A stretch of DNA of 55,426 nt, from positions 1 through 55,426 of the forward strand of contig CAIOFO010000037.1 in NCBI GenBank assembly GCA_903857685.1, written 5' to 3'. Origin of the DNA: an uncultured Alphaproteobacteria bacterium (lineage in GTDB: Bacteria > Pseudomonadota > Alphaproteobacteria > Micropepsales > Micropepsaceae). The notes under the pieces are model-generated. The model was not told where the DNA came from, did no database searches, and worked only from the letters and a program-made list of their open reading frames with translations. Shown piece after piece: positions 7,878 through 16,894 of the stretch (position 1 is its first letter; each line of letters opens with the position of its first letter). Position numbers and translations under genes: made by a program.

Positions 7878-9212
7878 ATGAGAATTGAGACACTGAAGAA
7901 AGCAGGACTCGGAGCGGCGGCGACGGTTGCCTCCCTCTTGGCCATGGCGGGGGGCGCGTATGCGGCCACCAAAGACCCGCTGAATTCAGGCGATACCGCC
8001 TGGATGATTACCTCGTCGGCGCTGGTGCTGATGATGACCATTCCGGGCCTGGGACTGTTCTATGGCGGCATGGTGCGCAAGAAGAATGTGCTGGCGACGC
8101 TGGCGCAAAGCTTCGGAGCGACCTGCCTGATCACCGTGTTGTGGATGATCATCGGCTACTCGATCGCCTTCACCCCCAATCCAAGCGCTTCGACCAATGC
8201 CTGGATCGGCGGCTTTGCCTACCTGTTCCTGAAACCGATGGGCCTCAACGCGGTATCGAGCCTGGCCGGAACCATTCCGGAATCGGTCTATATGTTCTTC
8301 CAGATGACCTTCGCGATCATCACCCCGGCGCTCATCGCGGGCGCCCTGGCTGATCGCATGAAGTTCAGCGCCTTCCTGTGGTTCATGGGCCTGTGGTTGC
8401 TGCTGGTCTATTGCCCCATCGCCCATTGGGTGTGGGGTGGCGGCTGGCTGGGCACGATGGGCGCCCTGGACTATGCGGGCGGCACCGTCGTGCATCTGAA
8501 CGCCGGTACCGCGGCTCTGGTCACCTGCCTTGTCCTTGGCAAGCGCATCGGCCTGGGCACCGAAAACATGTCGCCGCACAATCTGGTGCTCAGCGTCATC
8601 GGTGCCTCGCTGCTGTGGGTCGGCTGGTTCGGCTTCAATGCCGGTTCGGCCGTCACCGCCGGTTACAATGCGGGTATGGCTGCCGCCGCGACGCAAATCG
8701 CGACTGCCGCCGCCGCGCTGGGCTGGATGTTCGCCGAATGGCTGATCGCCAAGAAGCCGTCCGTCCTGGGCATGATCTCGGGCGCCGTCGCCGGTCTTGT
8801 GGCGATTACCCCCGCGTCGGGCTTTGTTGATCCGGTGGGCGCGCTCATCATCGGCATCGCCGCGGGCGTGGTCTGCTACTCCTCGGCTGTGTGGCTGAAG
8901 AAGGCCATCGGCTATGACGACAGCCTCGACGCCTGGGGCGTGCACGGTGTTGGTGGCGCGCTCGGCGCCATGATGACCGGCGCGTTTGCCTCCAATGCGA
9001 TTAACAGTGCGGGCAAGGGCTGGCTCATCGACGGCAATGGCCATCAGATGCTGATCCAGTTCTACGATGTCGGCGGTGTGTTCGTGTATTGCGGCATCGT
9101 CACCTTCATCATCCTGAAGGTGATCGACATGATCGTGGGCCTGCGGGTTTCTCCGGAAGTGGAAGTCGAGGGTCTCGACATCAACCTCCATGGCGAAACG
9201 GTTCACGACTAG
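7878..9212 (+). CDS. amtB: Ammonium transporter
   Basis: This 444-residue Amt/Rh-family channel for ammonium starts with a cleavable signal peptide (residues 1-29, ending GGAYA), as in E. coli AmtB, followed by about 11 transmembrane helices. The twin pore histidines are visible in VVHLNAGTAALV and AWGVHGVGGALGAMMTG. The family signature DYAGGTVVHLNAG is intact. Residues near the C-terminus (EVEVEGLDINLHGE) form the cytoplasmic tail contacted by GlnK. It is co-transcribed with glnK and followed by a strong terminator at 9238-9266. Confidence 0.96.
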   Translation: MRIETLKKAGLGAAATVASLLAMAGGAYAATKDPLNSGDTAWMITSSALVLMMTIPGLGLFYGGMVRKKNVLATLAQSFGATCLITVLWMIIGYSIAFTPNPSASTNAWIGGFAYLFLKPMGLNAVSSLAGTIPESVYMFFQMTFAIITPALIAGALADRMKFSAFLWFMGLWLLLVYCPIAHWVWGGGWLGTMGALDYAGGTVVHLNAGTAALVTCLVLGKRIGLGTENMSPHNLVLSVIGASLLWVGWFGFNAGSAVTAGYNAGMAAAATQIATAAAALGWMFAEWLIAKKPSVLGMISGAVAGLVAITPASGFVDPVGALIIGIAAGVVCYSSAVWLKKAIGYDDSLDAWGVHGVGGALGAMMTGAFASNAINSAGKGWLIDGNGHQMLIQFYDVGGVFVYCGIVTFIILKVIDMIVGLRVSPEVEVEGLDINLHGETVHD

Positions 9213-9237
9213 TCTTCCTTACGTTCCTGAAAACTGC

Positions 9238-9266
9238 GGGGCCGGTCGCAAGACCGGCCCCTTTTT
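9238..9266 (+). terminator. Rho-independent terminator after amtB
   Basis: A ten-base stem (GGGGCCGGTC/GACCGGCCCC) closes on GCAA and is followed by TTTTTCTT. It is nearly identical to the terminator at 998-1026. Confidence 0.9.
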
Positions 9267-9316
9267 CTTGGGCTTGTACCTCTCTACAGTCCCGGCGCCT
9301 TGTTCCGGGGATATGC

Positions 9317-10528
9317 GTGTCCGAGACCCTTCTTGCCGCCCTGCCGCCTGGGCCTTTCGTCCAGCTGGCCCGGCTTTTGGAGGGCACGGCGCCAGGCAAA
9401 CCGCCCATCAGCCTGGCGGTAGGCGATCCGTCCGGCGCGGTGCCCGGCTACATCACCGAGGCCATGGCAAGGAATGCGGCCGGCTTCGGCAATTACCCCG
9501 CCGTCACGGGCACACAAGACTGGCGCCAGGCCGCCGCCGGCTGGCTGAATGCACGCTTCGCCCTGAACGGGGCGATTGATCCGGAAAAGCATCTGCTGCC
9601 GCTCAACGGCACCCGCGAAGGGTTGTTCTCGGTGCTGTTTCCGCTGATGCCCTTGGCCAAGGGGGGCGGCAAGCCCATCGTGGCGATGCCCAATCCCTTT
9701 TACCAATGCTATGCCGCCGCCGCGTTGTCGGCGGGGGCGGAGCCGCTCTATGTTCCTGCCATCGAGGCCAGCAGTTTCCTGCCCGACTATGCCTGGCTGC
9801 AGCCTGCGGTGCTGGATCGGATCGCCGCGGTCTATATTTGCTCGCCCTCCAACCCCGAGGGCGCGGTGGCGTCCGAAAGCTATTGGAAAAAACTGTTCGA
9901 ACTGGCCGAGCGCCATGATTTCATCGTCCTGGCCGATGAATGCTATGCCGATATTTATTTCGGAGCGCCGCCGGCCAGCGCCCTGCCCACCCGCCTGGCC
10001 CAGACTGGCGGTGTAAAGTCGGGCGGCTTCAGCCGGCTCCTCAGCTTTCATTCCCTGTCCAAGCGCTCAGGGCTTCCCGGCCTGCGCTCGGGCATGGTGG
10101 CCGGCTGCCCTGAACTGATCGAGAAATTCCGCGCCTTCCGCAATGTCGCGGCGCCCACCGTGCCGGCGCCGATCCTGGCCGCTTCGGCGGCAGCCTGGCG
10201 CGATGAAGCCCATGTGACCGCCAATCGTGCCGCCTATGCCGAAAAGATGGCCGCCGCCAAGACCATCCTGGGCAATCATTTCCAACAGCCGGCGGGTGGC
10301 TTCTTTCTCTGGCTCAAGACCGGCAATGGCGAGGAAACGGCGCTGCGATTGTGGCGCGAGCAGGGGGTGCGGGTGCTGCCGGGCGCCTATATGGGGCGGG
10401 AAATTGTGCCGGGAAAACCCCAGTCAAACCCTGGATTTTCCTATATCCGGGTCGCGCTCGTTAGTGATTTATCAACCATTATTACTGCACTCGAAAGGAT
10501 GCGGAAAATTCTCGATCGGGGCATCTGA
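9317..10528 (+). CDS. dapC: Aminotransferase, probable succinyldiaminopimelate transaminase
   Basis: The product is a fold-type I PLP aminotransferase of 403 residues. The Schiff-base lysine is Lys249 in SFHSLSKRSGLPGLRSG, a pattern typical of the DapC group. CSPSNPEGAV and LADECYADIY are the other cofactor-binding motifs. DapC transaminates N-succinyl-2-amino-6-ketopimelate in the lysine/peptidoglycan pathway. I chose the GTG at 9317, downstream of the amtB terminator, with GGGG just upstream; earlier in-frame starts would lie inside amtB. The gene ends on the ATG of ftsK. The DapC call is by motif memory, and a related aminotransferase is possible. Confidence 0.75.
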   Translation: MSETLLAALPPGPFVQLARLLEGTAPGKPPISLAVGDPSGAVPGYITEAMARNAAGFGNYPAVTGTQDWRQAAAGWLNARFALNGAIDPEKHLLPLNGTREGLFSVLFPLMPLAKGGGKPIVAMPNPFYQCYAAAALSAGAEPLYVPAIEASSFLPDYAWLQPAVLDRIAAVYICSPSNPEGAVASESYWKKLFELAERHDFIVLADECYADIYFGAPPASALPTRLAQTGGVKSGGFSRLLSFHSLSKRSGLPGLRSGMVAGCPELIEKFRAFRNVAAPTVPAPILAASAAAWRDEAHVTANRAAYAEKMAAAKTILGNHFQQPAGGFFLWLKTGNGEETALRLWREQGVRVLPGAYMGREIVPGKPQSNPGFSYIRVALVSDLSTIITALERMRKILDRGI

Positions 10529-12960
10529 TGGCCGGCAGTCGCATGGTGGGAGGCATTTATCATCCCCGGTCCAAGGGCGGCGCCATGAGCGACGCCCTGG
10601 CCGACGCCAAAAGAGCTCTGGCGCGGCTGGCGCGCGTGGCGGCGCTCAGAGGCGCCGGGCTGGTGCTGTTCGGGGCCGCCATGGCGGCGCTGGTGGCGCT
10701 GGCCAGCTATCACGGCGACGACGCCAGCTTCAACAATGCCAATGGCCGCCCGATTTCCAATCTGCTGGGTCCTTTGGGCGCCACCGCCGCCGACCTGCTG
10801 CTGCAGACATTCGGCTTTGCCGCGATCTTTGCCTTCGCGCCCCTGTTGGTCTGGGGCGTCCGCGCCCTGACCGGCCGCAGCCTGCGCCACGCCATGTGGC
10901 GGCTGGTGGCCTGGCCGCTCGGCACCATCATCGTGGCCGCGGGGCTGGGAATCGTTCCCGCGCCCGCCAATCTTCCCGCCGGCGCTGGCGGCTGGATCGG
11001 CATTGCCACCGCCGGACTTTCCGCCCATGCGGCGCAGATCTTCGCGGCGCCGTCTTTGTCCTGGGTGCTGCCGCTGTTTCTTCTCGCCGCCGGATTGCCG
11101 CTGGCTTTCCTGGCGACGGGCCTGCGCATCATGCCGATCCTGCGCGGCCTGCGGAATCTTCCCGACGGGATCGCGTGGTTCGGCAGCCTGTTCCAGATTC
11201 CGAACTTCCGGAAACCCGCCGCCAAAAAACCGGGTTCGAAATCCCTGGTCTATGACGAAGAGGATGAGGATTACGATCCTGACGAGGATAGCGACGAGGA
11301 CGGCTATCATCTCGACGCCGCGCCGGAGTCCCTGGCCGCCACGCGATTGGCGGAGCGGCGCGAAAGCCGCGTCAAGCGCGAGGAAGCCCGCCGCGCCCCC
11401 GTAGCGCCGGGCAAGCGCAAGCAGGCTGCTCTCAGCTTGGCCGCCGGCGAATATCAATTGCCGGCGCTGGAGCTGCTGGCCGAGCCGGTGGCGCTGAAGG
11501 ACACCCACCGGCTGACCGATGAGGCGCTGGAGGAAAATGCCCGCATGCTGGAAGCGGTGCTGACCGATTTCGGCGTCAAGGGCCGCATCACGGCGGTACG
11601 CCCCGGCCCGGTGGTGACGCTGTATGAATTCGAGCCGGCCGCGGGCGTCAAGTCCAGCCGGGTGGTTTCGCTGTCCGATGACGTGGCGCGGTCCATGTCG
11701 GCGGTGGCGGCGCGTATTGCGGTGATTTCCGGCCGCAACGTCATCGGCATCGAACTGCCCAACCAGATGCGCGAGACCGTTTTCCTGCGCGAAATGTTCG
11801 CCAGCGGCGACTACGAAAAAGCCCGCGCGCCGCTGACCCTGGCGCTGGGCAAGACCATTGGCGGCGAGCCGGTGATGGCGGACCTGGCCAAGATGCCGCA
11901 TTTGCTGGTGGCGGGCACAACCGGTTCGGGCAAGTCGGTCGGCCTCAACACCATGATCCTGTCGCTGCTGTACCGCATGGGGCCGCAGCAGTGCCGCATG
12001 ATCATGATCGATCCCAAGATGCTGGAATTGTCGGTTTATGACGGCATTCCGCATCTGCTGACCCCCGTGGTCACCGATCCGCGCAAGGCCATTGTCGCTC
12101 TGAAATGGGCGGTGCGCGAAATGGAAGAGCGCTATCGCAAAATGTCCAAGATGGGCGTGCGCGGCGTGGAAGCCTTTAACGACCGTGTCCGCAAGGCCAA
12201 GGAAAAGGGTGAAGTGCTGAAGCGCACCGTGCAGACCGGCTTTGACCGCGAGACCGGCAAGCCGATCTATGAGGACGAGGCGCTGGAATTCGAGGTGATG
12301 CCCTACATCGTGGTGGTGGTGGACGAAGTCGCCGACCTGATGATGGTGTCGGGCAAGGAAATCGAGGGCGCGGTACAGCGCCTGGCGCAGATGGCGCGCG
12401 CGGCGGGCATCCACCTCATCGCCGCCACCCAGCGGCCCTCGGTGGATGTGATCACCGGCACCATCAAGGCCAACTTCCCCACCCGCATTTCCTTCCAGGT
12501 CACCAGCAAGATCGACAGCCGCACCATCCTGGGCGAACAGGGCGCCGAGCAGCTGCTGGGCCAGGGCGACATGCTGTACATGGCGGCGGGCGGGCGCATC
12601 CGCCGCGTTCACGGCCCCTTCGTCTCCGACCACGAAGTCGAGGATGTCGTGCGCTTCCTCAAGAGCCAGGGCCAGCCGGAATATCTGGATGCGGTGACGG
12701 AAGAGCCGGACGAAGAGACCGACGATCCCTATGCCCTGATGACCAGCGGCAATGGCGAAAGCGGCGACGATCTTTACGACAAGGCGCTGGCGGTGGTGGC
12801 GCGGGATCGCAAGGCCTCGACCTCCTATATCCAGCGGCGGCTGGGGATTGGCTATAACCGCGCCGCCAGCCTGATTGAACGCATGGAGCAGGACGGCGTC
12901 ATCTCAAGCCCCAATCACAAGGGCTTCCGGGAAGTCCTGCTGCCGGATCACGACCGGTAA
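10528..12960 (+). CDS. ftsK: DNA translocase FtsK
   Basis: This septum-anchored translocase pumps chromosome termini and helps decatenate them at division. The 810-residue protein has four N-terminal membrane helices (about residues 40-200) and a short linker with an acidic stretch (243-259). The motor has Walker A GTTGSGKS (463-470) and Walker B VVVVDEVADLMM. A C-terminal winged-helix gamma domain (TSYIQRRLGIGYNRAASLIERMEQDGVI) reads KOPS. The first ATG overlaps the dapC stop. An internal ATG at 10585 (MSDALADAK) has a better ribosome site and may be the true start. The compact linker is alphaproteobacterial in style. Confidence 0.95.
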   Translation: MAGSRMVGGIYHPRSKGGAMSDALADAKRALARLARVAALRGAGLVLFGAAMAALVALASYHGDDASFNNANGRPISNLLGPLGATAADLLLQTFGFAAIFAFAPLLVWGVRALTGRSLRHAMWRLVAWPLGTIIVAAGLGIVPAPANLPAGAGGWIGIATAGLSAHAAQIFAAPSLSWVLPLFLLAAGLPLAFLATGLRIMPILRGLRNLPDGIAWFGSLFQIPNFRKPAAKKPGSKSLVYDEEDEDYDPDEDSDEDGYHLDAAPESLAATRLAERRESRVKREEARRAPVAPGKRKQAALSLAAGEYQLPALELLAEPVALKDTHRLTDEALEENARMLEAVLTDFGVKGRITAVRPGPVVTLYEFEPAAGVKSSRVVSLSDDVARSMSAVAARIAVISGRNVIGIELPNQMRETVFLREMFASGDYEKARAPLTLALGKTIGGEPVMADLAKMPHLLVAGTTGSGKSVGLNTMILSLLYRMGPQQCRMIMIDPKMLELSVYDGIPHLLTPVVTDPRKAIVALKWAVREMEERYRKMSKMGVRGVEAFNDRVRKAKEKGEVLKRTVQTGFDRETGKPIYEDEALEFEVMPYIVVVVDEVADLMMVSGKEIEGAVQRLAQMARAAGIHLIAATQRPSVDVITGTIKANFPTRISFQVTSKIDSRTILGEQGAEQLLGQGDMLYMAAGGRIRRVHGPFVSDHEVEDVVRFLKSQGQPEYLDAVTEEPDEETDDPYALMTSGNGESGDDLYDKALAVVARDRKASTSYIQRRLGIGYNRAASLIERMEQDGVISSPNHKGFREVLLPDHDR

Positions 12961-13011
12961 TCCGGTCTTCTTTGTGCTATTGTGCGCCGGCGCGCGGCGC
13001 TGGGAGCTTTC

Positions 13012-13419
13012 ATGTCCTATATCGAAGATTCCCTGGGCGACGGTGAAACCATCATCGCGCGGGCCCATTTCCACTGGCTCTACAGCGCGTTGGCCTGGGC
13101 GGCGCTGCTCTTCCTGGGCATTTTCGTCGTCGGCATCGTCATTTTCATTTCCATGATGGTGCGCAAATGGACCACCGAGATCGGCGTCACCAGCCACCGT
13201 TTCGTGGAAAAGAAAGGCCTGTTCTCGCTGAGGAGCAACGAGATCGCGCTGCCCAATATCGAAGGCGTGAAAGTCGAACAGAGTTTTCTGGGCCGCATCT
13301 TCGGCTATGGCACGGTGCGGATCGAAGGCACCGGCGTTGACGCGGTGACCACCCCCACCATCGCCGATCCGGTGGGTTTCGTGCGCGCGATCCAGACCGC
13401 AAAAGAACACGTGCGCTAG
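13012..13419 (+). CDS. PH domain (bPH2/DUF304) membrane protein
   Basis: The product has 135 residues. Two hydrophobic segments lie near the N-terminus (residues 20-45), followed by a bacterial PH-like domain (WTTEIGVTSHRFVEKKGLFS, then IALPNIEGVKVEQSFLGRIFGYGTVRIEGTG), the usual YdbT/DUF304 pattern. The ATG at 13012 begins MSYIEDSLGDGE, where such proteins normally start. It lies about 50 bases after ftsK. Its TAG overlaps the TAG of the convergent kinase gene in a shared CTAG. Function unknown; family members may act in membrane stress responses. Confidence 0.8.
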   Translation: MSYIEDSLGDGETIIARAHFHWLYSALAWAALLFLGIFVVGIVIFISMMVRKWTTEIGVTSHRFVEKKGLFSLRSNEIALPNIEGVKVEQSFLGRIFGYGTVRIEGTGVDAVTTPTIADPVGFVRAIQTAKEHVR

Positions 13420-15281
13420 CCCGCTGCGGCGAACTCCACTTCGCCCGCCGCACGGTGCGGAAACATCACCGTGACCCTGGTGCCCTGCTCGCGGGCGCTG
13501 TCGAACGTCATGGTGCCACCATGCAGTTCGACCAGGGCGCGGGTAAGCGGCAGACCCAGGCCCGTGCCCTCATAGCGGCGCTCCAGCCGGTTATCCACCT
13601 GGCCGAATGGCTGCATCGCCACGTCAATGTCTTCGGCGCTCATGCCGATGCCGCTGTCGCCCACCGTCACCGCCACGCCGCCTGGCGTCAGCCGCGCATC
13701 CAGCCAGACGCGCCCGCCCGCAGGGGTGAATTTCATGGCATTGGACAAGAGATTGAGGAATATCTGGCGCAGCTTGGCCGGGTCGCCCGACAGCGGCAAA
13801 GGCTGATCCAGGCCCGTCATTTCGAGGGTCAATCCTGCCGCGGCGATCTGCTCGCGCACCATGGTGGCGCAATCCAGCAGCACCTCGCCCATGTCGGTGG
13901 GATGAATATCCAGCATCATCTTGCCGCTCTCGCTCCTGGCAAGGTCGAGCACCGAATTGATGACTTCCAGCAAATGCCGGCCGCTGCGCAGGATATCGCC
14001 GGAATAATCGAGATAGCGAGGATTGGCGATGAGCCCGAACAGCTGTCCGCTGATGATTTCCGAAAAGCCGATAATGGCGTTGAGCGGGGTGCGAAGTTCG
14101 TGGCTCATATTGGCCAGGAAGCGGGTCTTGGCGGCATTGGCCGCCTCGGCGGCGCGGGTGGCGCGGCGCAGGGATTCCTCGCGTTCTTTGACCAGCGTAA
14201 AGTCGGACAACAGCATGATCGAGCCGCCATCGCTGGTGGCGCTGGCGGTGATGCGCACCCAGCGGCCATCGGCCAGTTCCAGTTCGGCATGGCCGGTAAG
14301 ATCGGCGCCGCCCGGCTGATTGGGGGAGACCGCAAGCTGGCTCTGGATCAGCCGCAGCGCCTCGGCAAAGCCCGCGCCGCTTACCAGGGATGACGCAATG
14401 GCGGGGAAGAATTCGCGCAAGGCCGAATTGGCCAGCACGATGCGGCCATCGGGCGCCACCAGGATCACGCCTTCGCGCGAGGTTTCCAGCGCGTCCGCCA
14501 GCCGGTTTTCGGCGGAGAGCCGCAGGCTGGTCTCACGCGTCATCATGGCGCGGATATTGTCCTGCATCACCGTCATGGATTTGAGCAGGGCGCCGGTCTC
14601 GTCGGCGCCGCCGGACGGAATCTCGGTCTGAAGTTCGCCCCTGGCGATGCGGTCGGCGACAGCGGCGGCGGCGGACAAGGGCCGAATGATGCGGCGGCGC
14701 AAAAACAAGGTGATGGCGGCGGCCAAGAGCAGCGCCAGCACAGTCGCCCCGATGGTGGCGTACCGGTAGTTCGTCACATTCGAAACCGTCTGACGGCGGC
14801 TGACAAAGCTGTGATCGGTGTTGAGTTCGATCAGCAGGTCGAACTTGTCGTCAATCTGGGTATCCAGCCGCTCCAGCGTCTTCACGTCGTCCCGGTCGCG
14901 CGCCGCGCGCCACTGGTTCACCAGCGCCTTGATCTGGCGGATCAGGCGTTGCTCGTCCGCAGCGAAGGAGCGTTGCTCGGCGACGGCAAGATCGTCACTG
15001 AAGGTGGAAGCGGCATTGGCGATGTCGGCGGCGATGGCGGATTTTTCGGCGGCGCCGGTATTTTCATAGCGCAGCTCGTTCATCTGCAGCTGGGTGAAGT
15101 CGGTTTGCGCGGCGCGGGCATAGTTGATCGCCATCAGCGGACCGTCGAAAGTGGTGACCGCCATGTCGCCGGCCGATGCCAGCACGCCATAGCCGGCCGC
15201 GCCCAGGACCGCGATAATCGCGCCCATTGCGACGAACGCACCAAAGATCTTGGTGCCTATGGAGTAACCGGCTGGCGACAT
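13416..15281 (-). CDS. Membrane sensor histidine kinase (HAMP-PAS-HisKA-HATPase)
   Basis: The 621-residue protein has an N-terminal membrane helix (12-36), a helical periplasmic sensor like the four-helix-bundle 4HB_MCP type (38-170), and a second helix (176-194). A HAMP domain (195-250) and a PAS-like domain (260-365) follow. The phosphoacceptor is His394 in FLANMSHELRTPLNAIIGFSEI. The ATPase core has the N box FLNLLSNAMKFTP and G boxes GDSGIGMS and GTGLGLPL. No response regulator is adjacent, so it is an orphan or hybrid-network kinase with unknown signal. The core resembles the PleC/DivJ group, but that is not proof of role. Confidence 0.9.
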   Translation of the reverse strand: MSPAGYSIGTKIFGAFVAMGAIIAVLGAAGYGVLASAGDMAVTTFDGPLMAINYARAAQTDFTQLQMNELRYENTGAAEKSAIAADIANAASTFSDDLAVAEQRSFAADEQRLIRQIKALVNQWRAARDRDDVKTLERLDTQIDDKFDLLIELNTDHSFVSRRQTVSNVTNYRYATIGATVLALLLAAAITLFLRRRIIRPLSAAAAVADRIARGELQTEIPSGGADETGALLKSMTVMQDNIRAMMTRETSLRLSAENRLADALETSREGVILVAPDGRIVLANSALREFFPAIASSLVSGAGFAEALRLIQSQLAVSPNQPGGADLTGHAELELADGRWVRITASATSDGGSIMLLSDFTLVKEREESLRRATRAAEAANAAKTRFLANMSHELRTPLNAIIGFSEIISGQLFGLIANPRYLDYSGDILRSGRHLLEVINSVLDLARSESGKMMLDIHPTDMGEVLLDCATMVREQIAAAGLTLEMTGLDQPLPLSGDPAKLRQIFLNLLSNAMKFTPAGGRVWLDARLTPGGVAVTVGDSGIGMSAEDIDVAMQPFGQVDNRLERRYEGTGLGLPLTRALVELHGGTMTFDSAREQGTRVTVMFPHRAAGEVEFAAAG

Positions 15282-15381
15282 TCCGTCCCGAACGCACTAA
15301 CGCATTGAGGAATATGGACGAAGGGGGGTTTATGGCGGCTTAAGCCGCGGGCACCGTTGGCTGCGCTGGCGCCAGCCGAGA

Positions 15382-15690
15382 CTATTTCACGTGCACGATC
15401 AGCTTCATCTTGGGATGAATGTGGCAATGGACCTCGAAAGTGCCGCTTTGCGTAAAGTTTTCGGTAAGGTTTTCGCCCGGAGTTTTTTCCTCGGAATCGA
15501 AAAGGCCGATGACGAAAATCTGATGGATGAATTCGTCATTGTTGGTGAAAGTGAGCGCTTCACCGCGATTGATGCTGACCTCGGCCGGGTGAAAGGCCCG
15601 TCCGCTCTGGACCACGGTGTGTGCCGGATCAGCCGCCAGGGCCGCACCGCAGGAGGCCAGGACCAGGAATACCGGAAGCATGTTTTTCAT
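15382..15690 (-). CDS. Periplasmic cupredoxin (plastocyanin-like)
   Basis: This small blue-copper-like protein of 102 residues starts with a signal peptide (MKNMLPVFLVLASCGAALA, before ADPAHT). Type-1 copper ligands are in place: the first His in EFIHQIFV, then Cys, His and Met in EVHCHIHPKMK. The sequence AFHPAEVSINRGEALTFTNND is the usual cupredoxin strand pattern. The ATG at 15690 is chosen for the signal peptide. It could shuttle electrons or bind copper in the periplasm. No oxidase partner is nearby, so its partner is unknown. Confidence 0.82.
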   Translation of the reverse strand: MKNMLPVFLVLASCGAALAADPAHTVVQSGRAFHPAEVSINRGEALTFTNNDEFIHQIFVIGLFDSEEKTPGENLTENFTQSGTFEVHCHIHPKMKLIVHVK

Positions 15691-15807
15691 GATGCGCCGC
15701 CTCGCGATCTCAGCGGGGCAAGACTGGCAGCGATGGTTTAACGGGCCGTGAACCCTGTCCCGCAGGGCGTGGCAGAAAGGGCGGAAAAGCGGCGTTATTG
15801 ATAGGGG

Positions 15808-15836
15808 TGGACAGGTTCTACCCCGTGGCCTATATC
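15808..15836 (+). promoter_or_regulatory. Sigma-70-type promoter of tRNA-fMet
   Basis: TGGACA at 15808-15813 and TATATC at 15831-15836 are separated by exactly 17 bases. Transcription would begin near 15843, about 20 bases before the tRNA. Confidence 0.6.
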
Positions 15837-15864
15837 CGCGCACCCCTTGCCAGAGGGGCCATGA

Positions 15865-15941
<77 letters not shown>

Positions 15942-15945
15942 TTGA

Positions 15946-15976
15946 AAAAGGCCCGGCCCCAAGCCGGGCCTTTTTT
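15946..15976 (+). terminator. Rho-independent terminator after tRNA-fMet
   Basis: A 12-base stem (15946-15957 with 15963-15974) closes on CCCAA. It begins with AAAA and ends in a run of six T, so it can work in both directions. Confidence 0.9.
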
Positions 15977-16023
15977 AATGCCTTAGCGGCAGCGCGTTGG
16001 GAAAAGGCGGCTGGCGCCGCCGC

Positions 16024-16091
16024 ACCTCATCAGCCTCATAACCTGAAGGTCACAGGTTCAAATCGTTCGCTTCCGCTCACCCCGCAATCAT
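16024..16091 (+). pseudogene. Degenerate partial copy of tRNA-fMet
   Basis: Bases 16034-16064 repeat the anticodon-loop to T-arm part of the initiator tRNA (CTCATAACCTGAAGGTCACA and onward) without change. The flank upstream is similar but mutated (CTCATCAG for CTCGTCAG), which breaks the anticodon stem. Downstream, about 15 foreign bases interrupt the T arm before CCCCGCAA returns. The 5' acceptor and D arm are missing. It cannot fold as a tRNA. It may be a decayed tandem copy or an old attachment-site remnant. Confidence 0.7.
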
Positions 16092-16271
16092 CGCCGAAAA
16101 CCTGTCCCGCTTTTTAACACTTATGCATTGATTTAATTACATAAATTATGTCGTTCGGGAGCGATTTTCCCTGTCTCACAATAGCGATTGCTGGGGGGGT
16201 ACCGCATGGGTATAACCCCGGCCTCCCGGACGGGCTTGCCCGCCGATTCGTGACTGCCCGAAGGAGTAAGC

Positions 16272-16688
16272 ATGGGAATCCAGATCCCGGCCGACTACCG
16301 GCCGTCCGAGACCGAGCCCTTCATGAATGAGCGCCAGCGGGAGTATTTCCGCCGCAAGCTCAATGGCTGGAAAGAGGAAATCCTCAAGGAAAGCCGCGAG
16401 ACGATCCAGAATCTGCAGGCGGAAACGGTGCCGCATGCCGACCTGGCGGACCGCGCCTCGACCGAGGCGGAACGCCAGCTGGAACTGCGCACCCGCGACC
16501 GCCAGAGAAAGCTGATCGCCAAGATCGATTCCGCGCTGCGCCGGATCGAAGACGGCTCCTACGGTTTCTGCGAAGAGACCGGTGAGCCGATTTCGCTCAA
16601 GCGGCTGGACGCCCGCCCCATCGCCACGCTTTCGATCGAAGCGCAGGAACGCCATGAACGGCGCGAGAAAGTCTATCGCGACGATTAG
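16272..16688 (+). CDS. dksA: RNA polymerase-binding transcription factor DksA
   Basis: This 138-residue secondary-channel factor works with ppGpp. The coiled-coil tip motif is DLADRA (residues 57-62), matching the DxxDxA that probes the polymerase active site. The zinc-finger region is YGFCEETGEPISLKRLDARPIATLSIEAQERHE. Only Cys100 remains of the four ligands; Thr103, Ser121 and Ala124 occupy the others, so it should fold without zinc. AAGGAG lies six bases before the ATG. The last codons and stop are part of an 84-bp tandem repeat. The 180 bases upstream are AT-rich, but I cannot fix a promoter there. Confidence 0.93.
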   Translation: MGIQIPADYRPSETEPFMNERQREYFRRKLNGWKEEILKESRETIQNLQAETVPHADLADRASTEAERQLELRTRDRQRKLIAKIDSALRRIEDGSYGFCEETGEPISLKRLDARPIATLSIEAQERHERREKVYRDD

Positions 16689-16856
16689 ACAGAAATATCT
16701 GCGCCGTTCCTTTGTTTAATTGCCGTGCGACGCACGGCGGGGCGGCGCGAGAAAGTCTATCGCGACGATTAGACAGAAATATCTGCGCCGTTCCTTTGTT
16801 TAATTGCCGTGCGACGCACGGCGGGGCGGCGCGAGAAAGTCTATCGCGACGACTAG
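16659..16856. repeat. 84-bp tandem direct repeat at the 3' end of dksA
   Basis: Units are 16659-16742 and 16743-16826, which are identical, plus a partial third at 16827-16856 with one change (GACTAG for GATTAG). Each unit holds the last dksA codons and stop, a short AT-rich spacer and the hairpin GCCGTGC-GAC-GCACGGC (first copy 16722-16738). Only the first copy is in frame with dksA. The hairpin could stop or protect the dksA transcript. Confidence 0.9.
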
Positions 16857-16894
16857 TCCGTTATTCCGTTGCCGGCGACTGCGCCAAGCTGACG

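Noticed and set aside
10441..12633. Minus-strand frame of 730 codons opposite ftsK
   Set aside because: It is the mirror of ftsK codons, rich in His, Arg and Gln, with no domain, ribosome site or neighbours. ftsK is unmistakable on plus.
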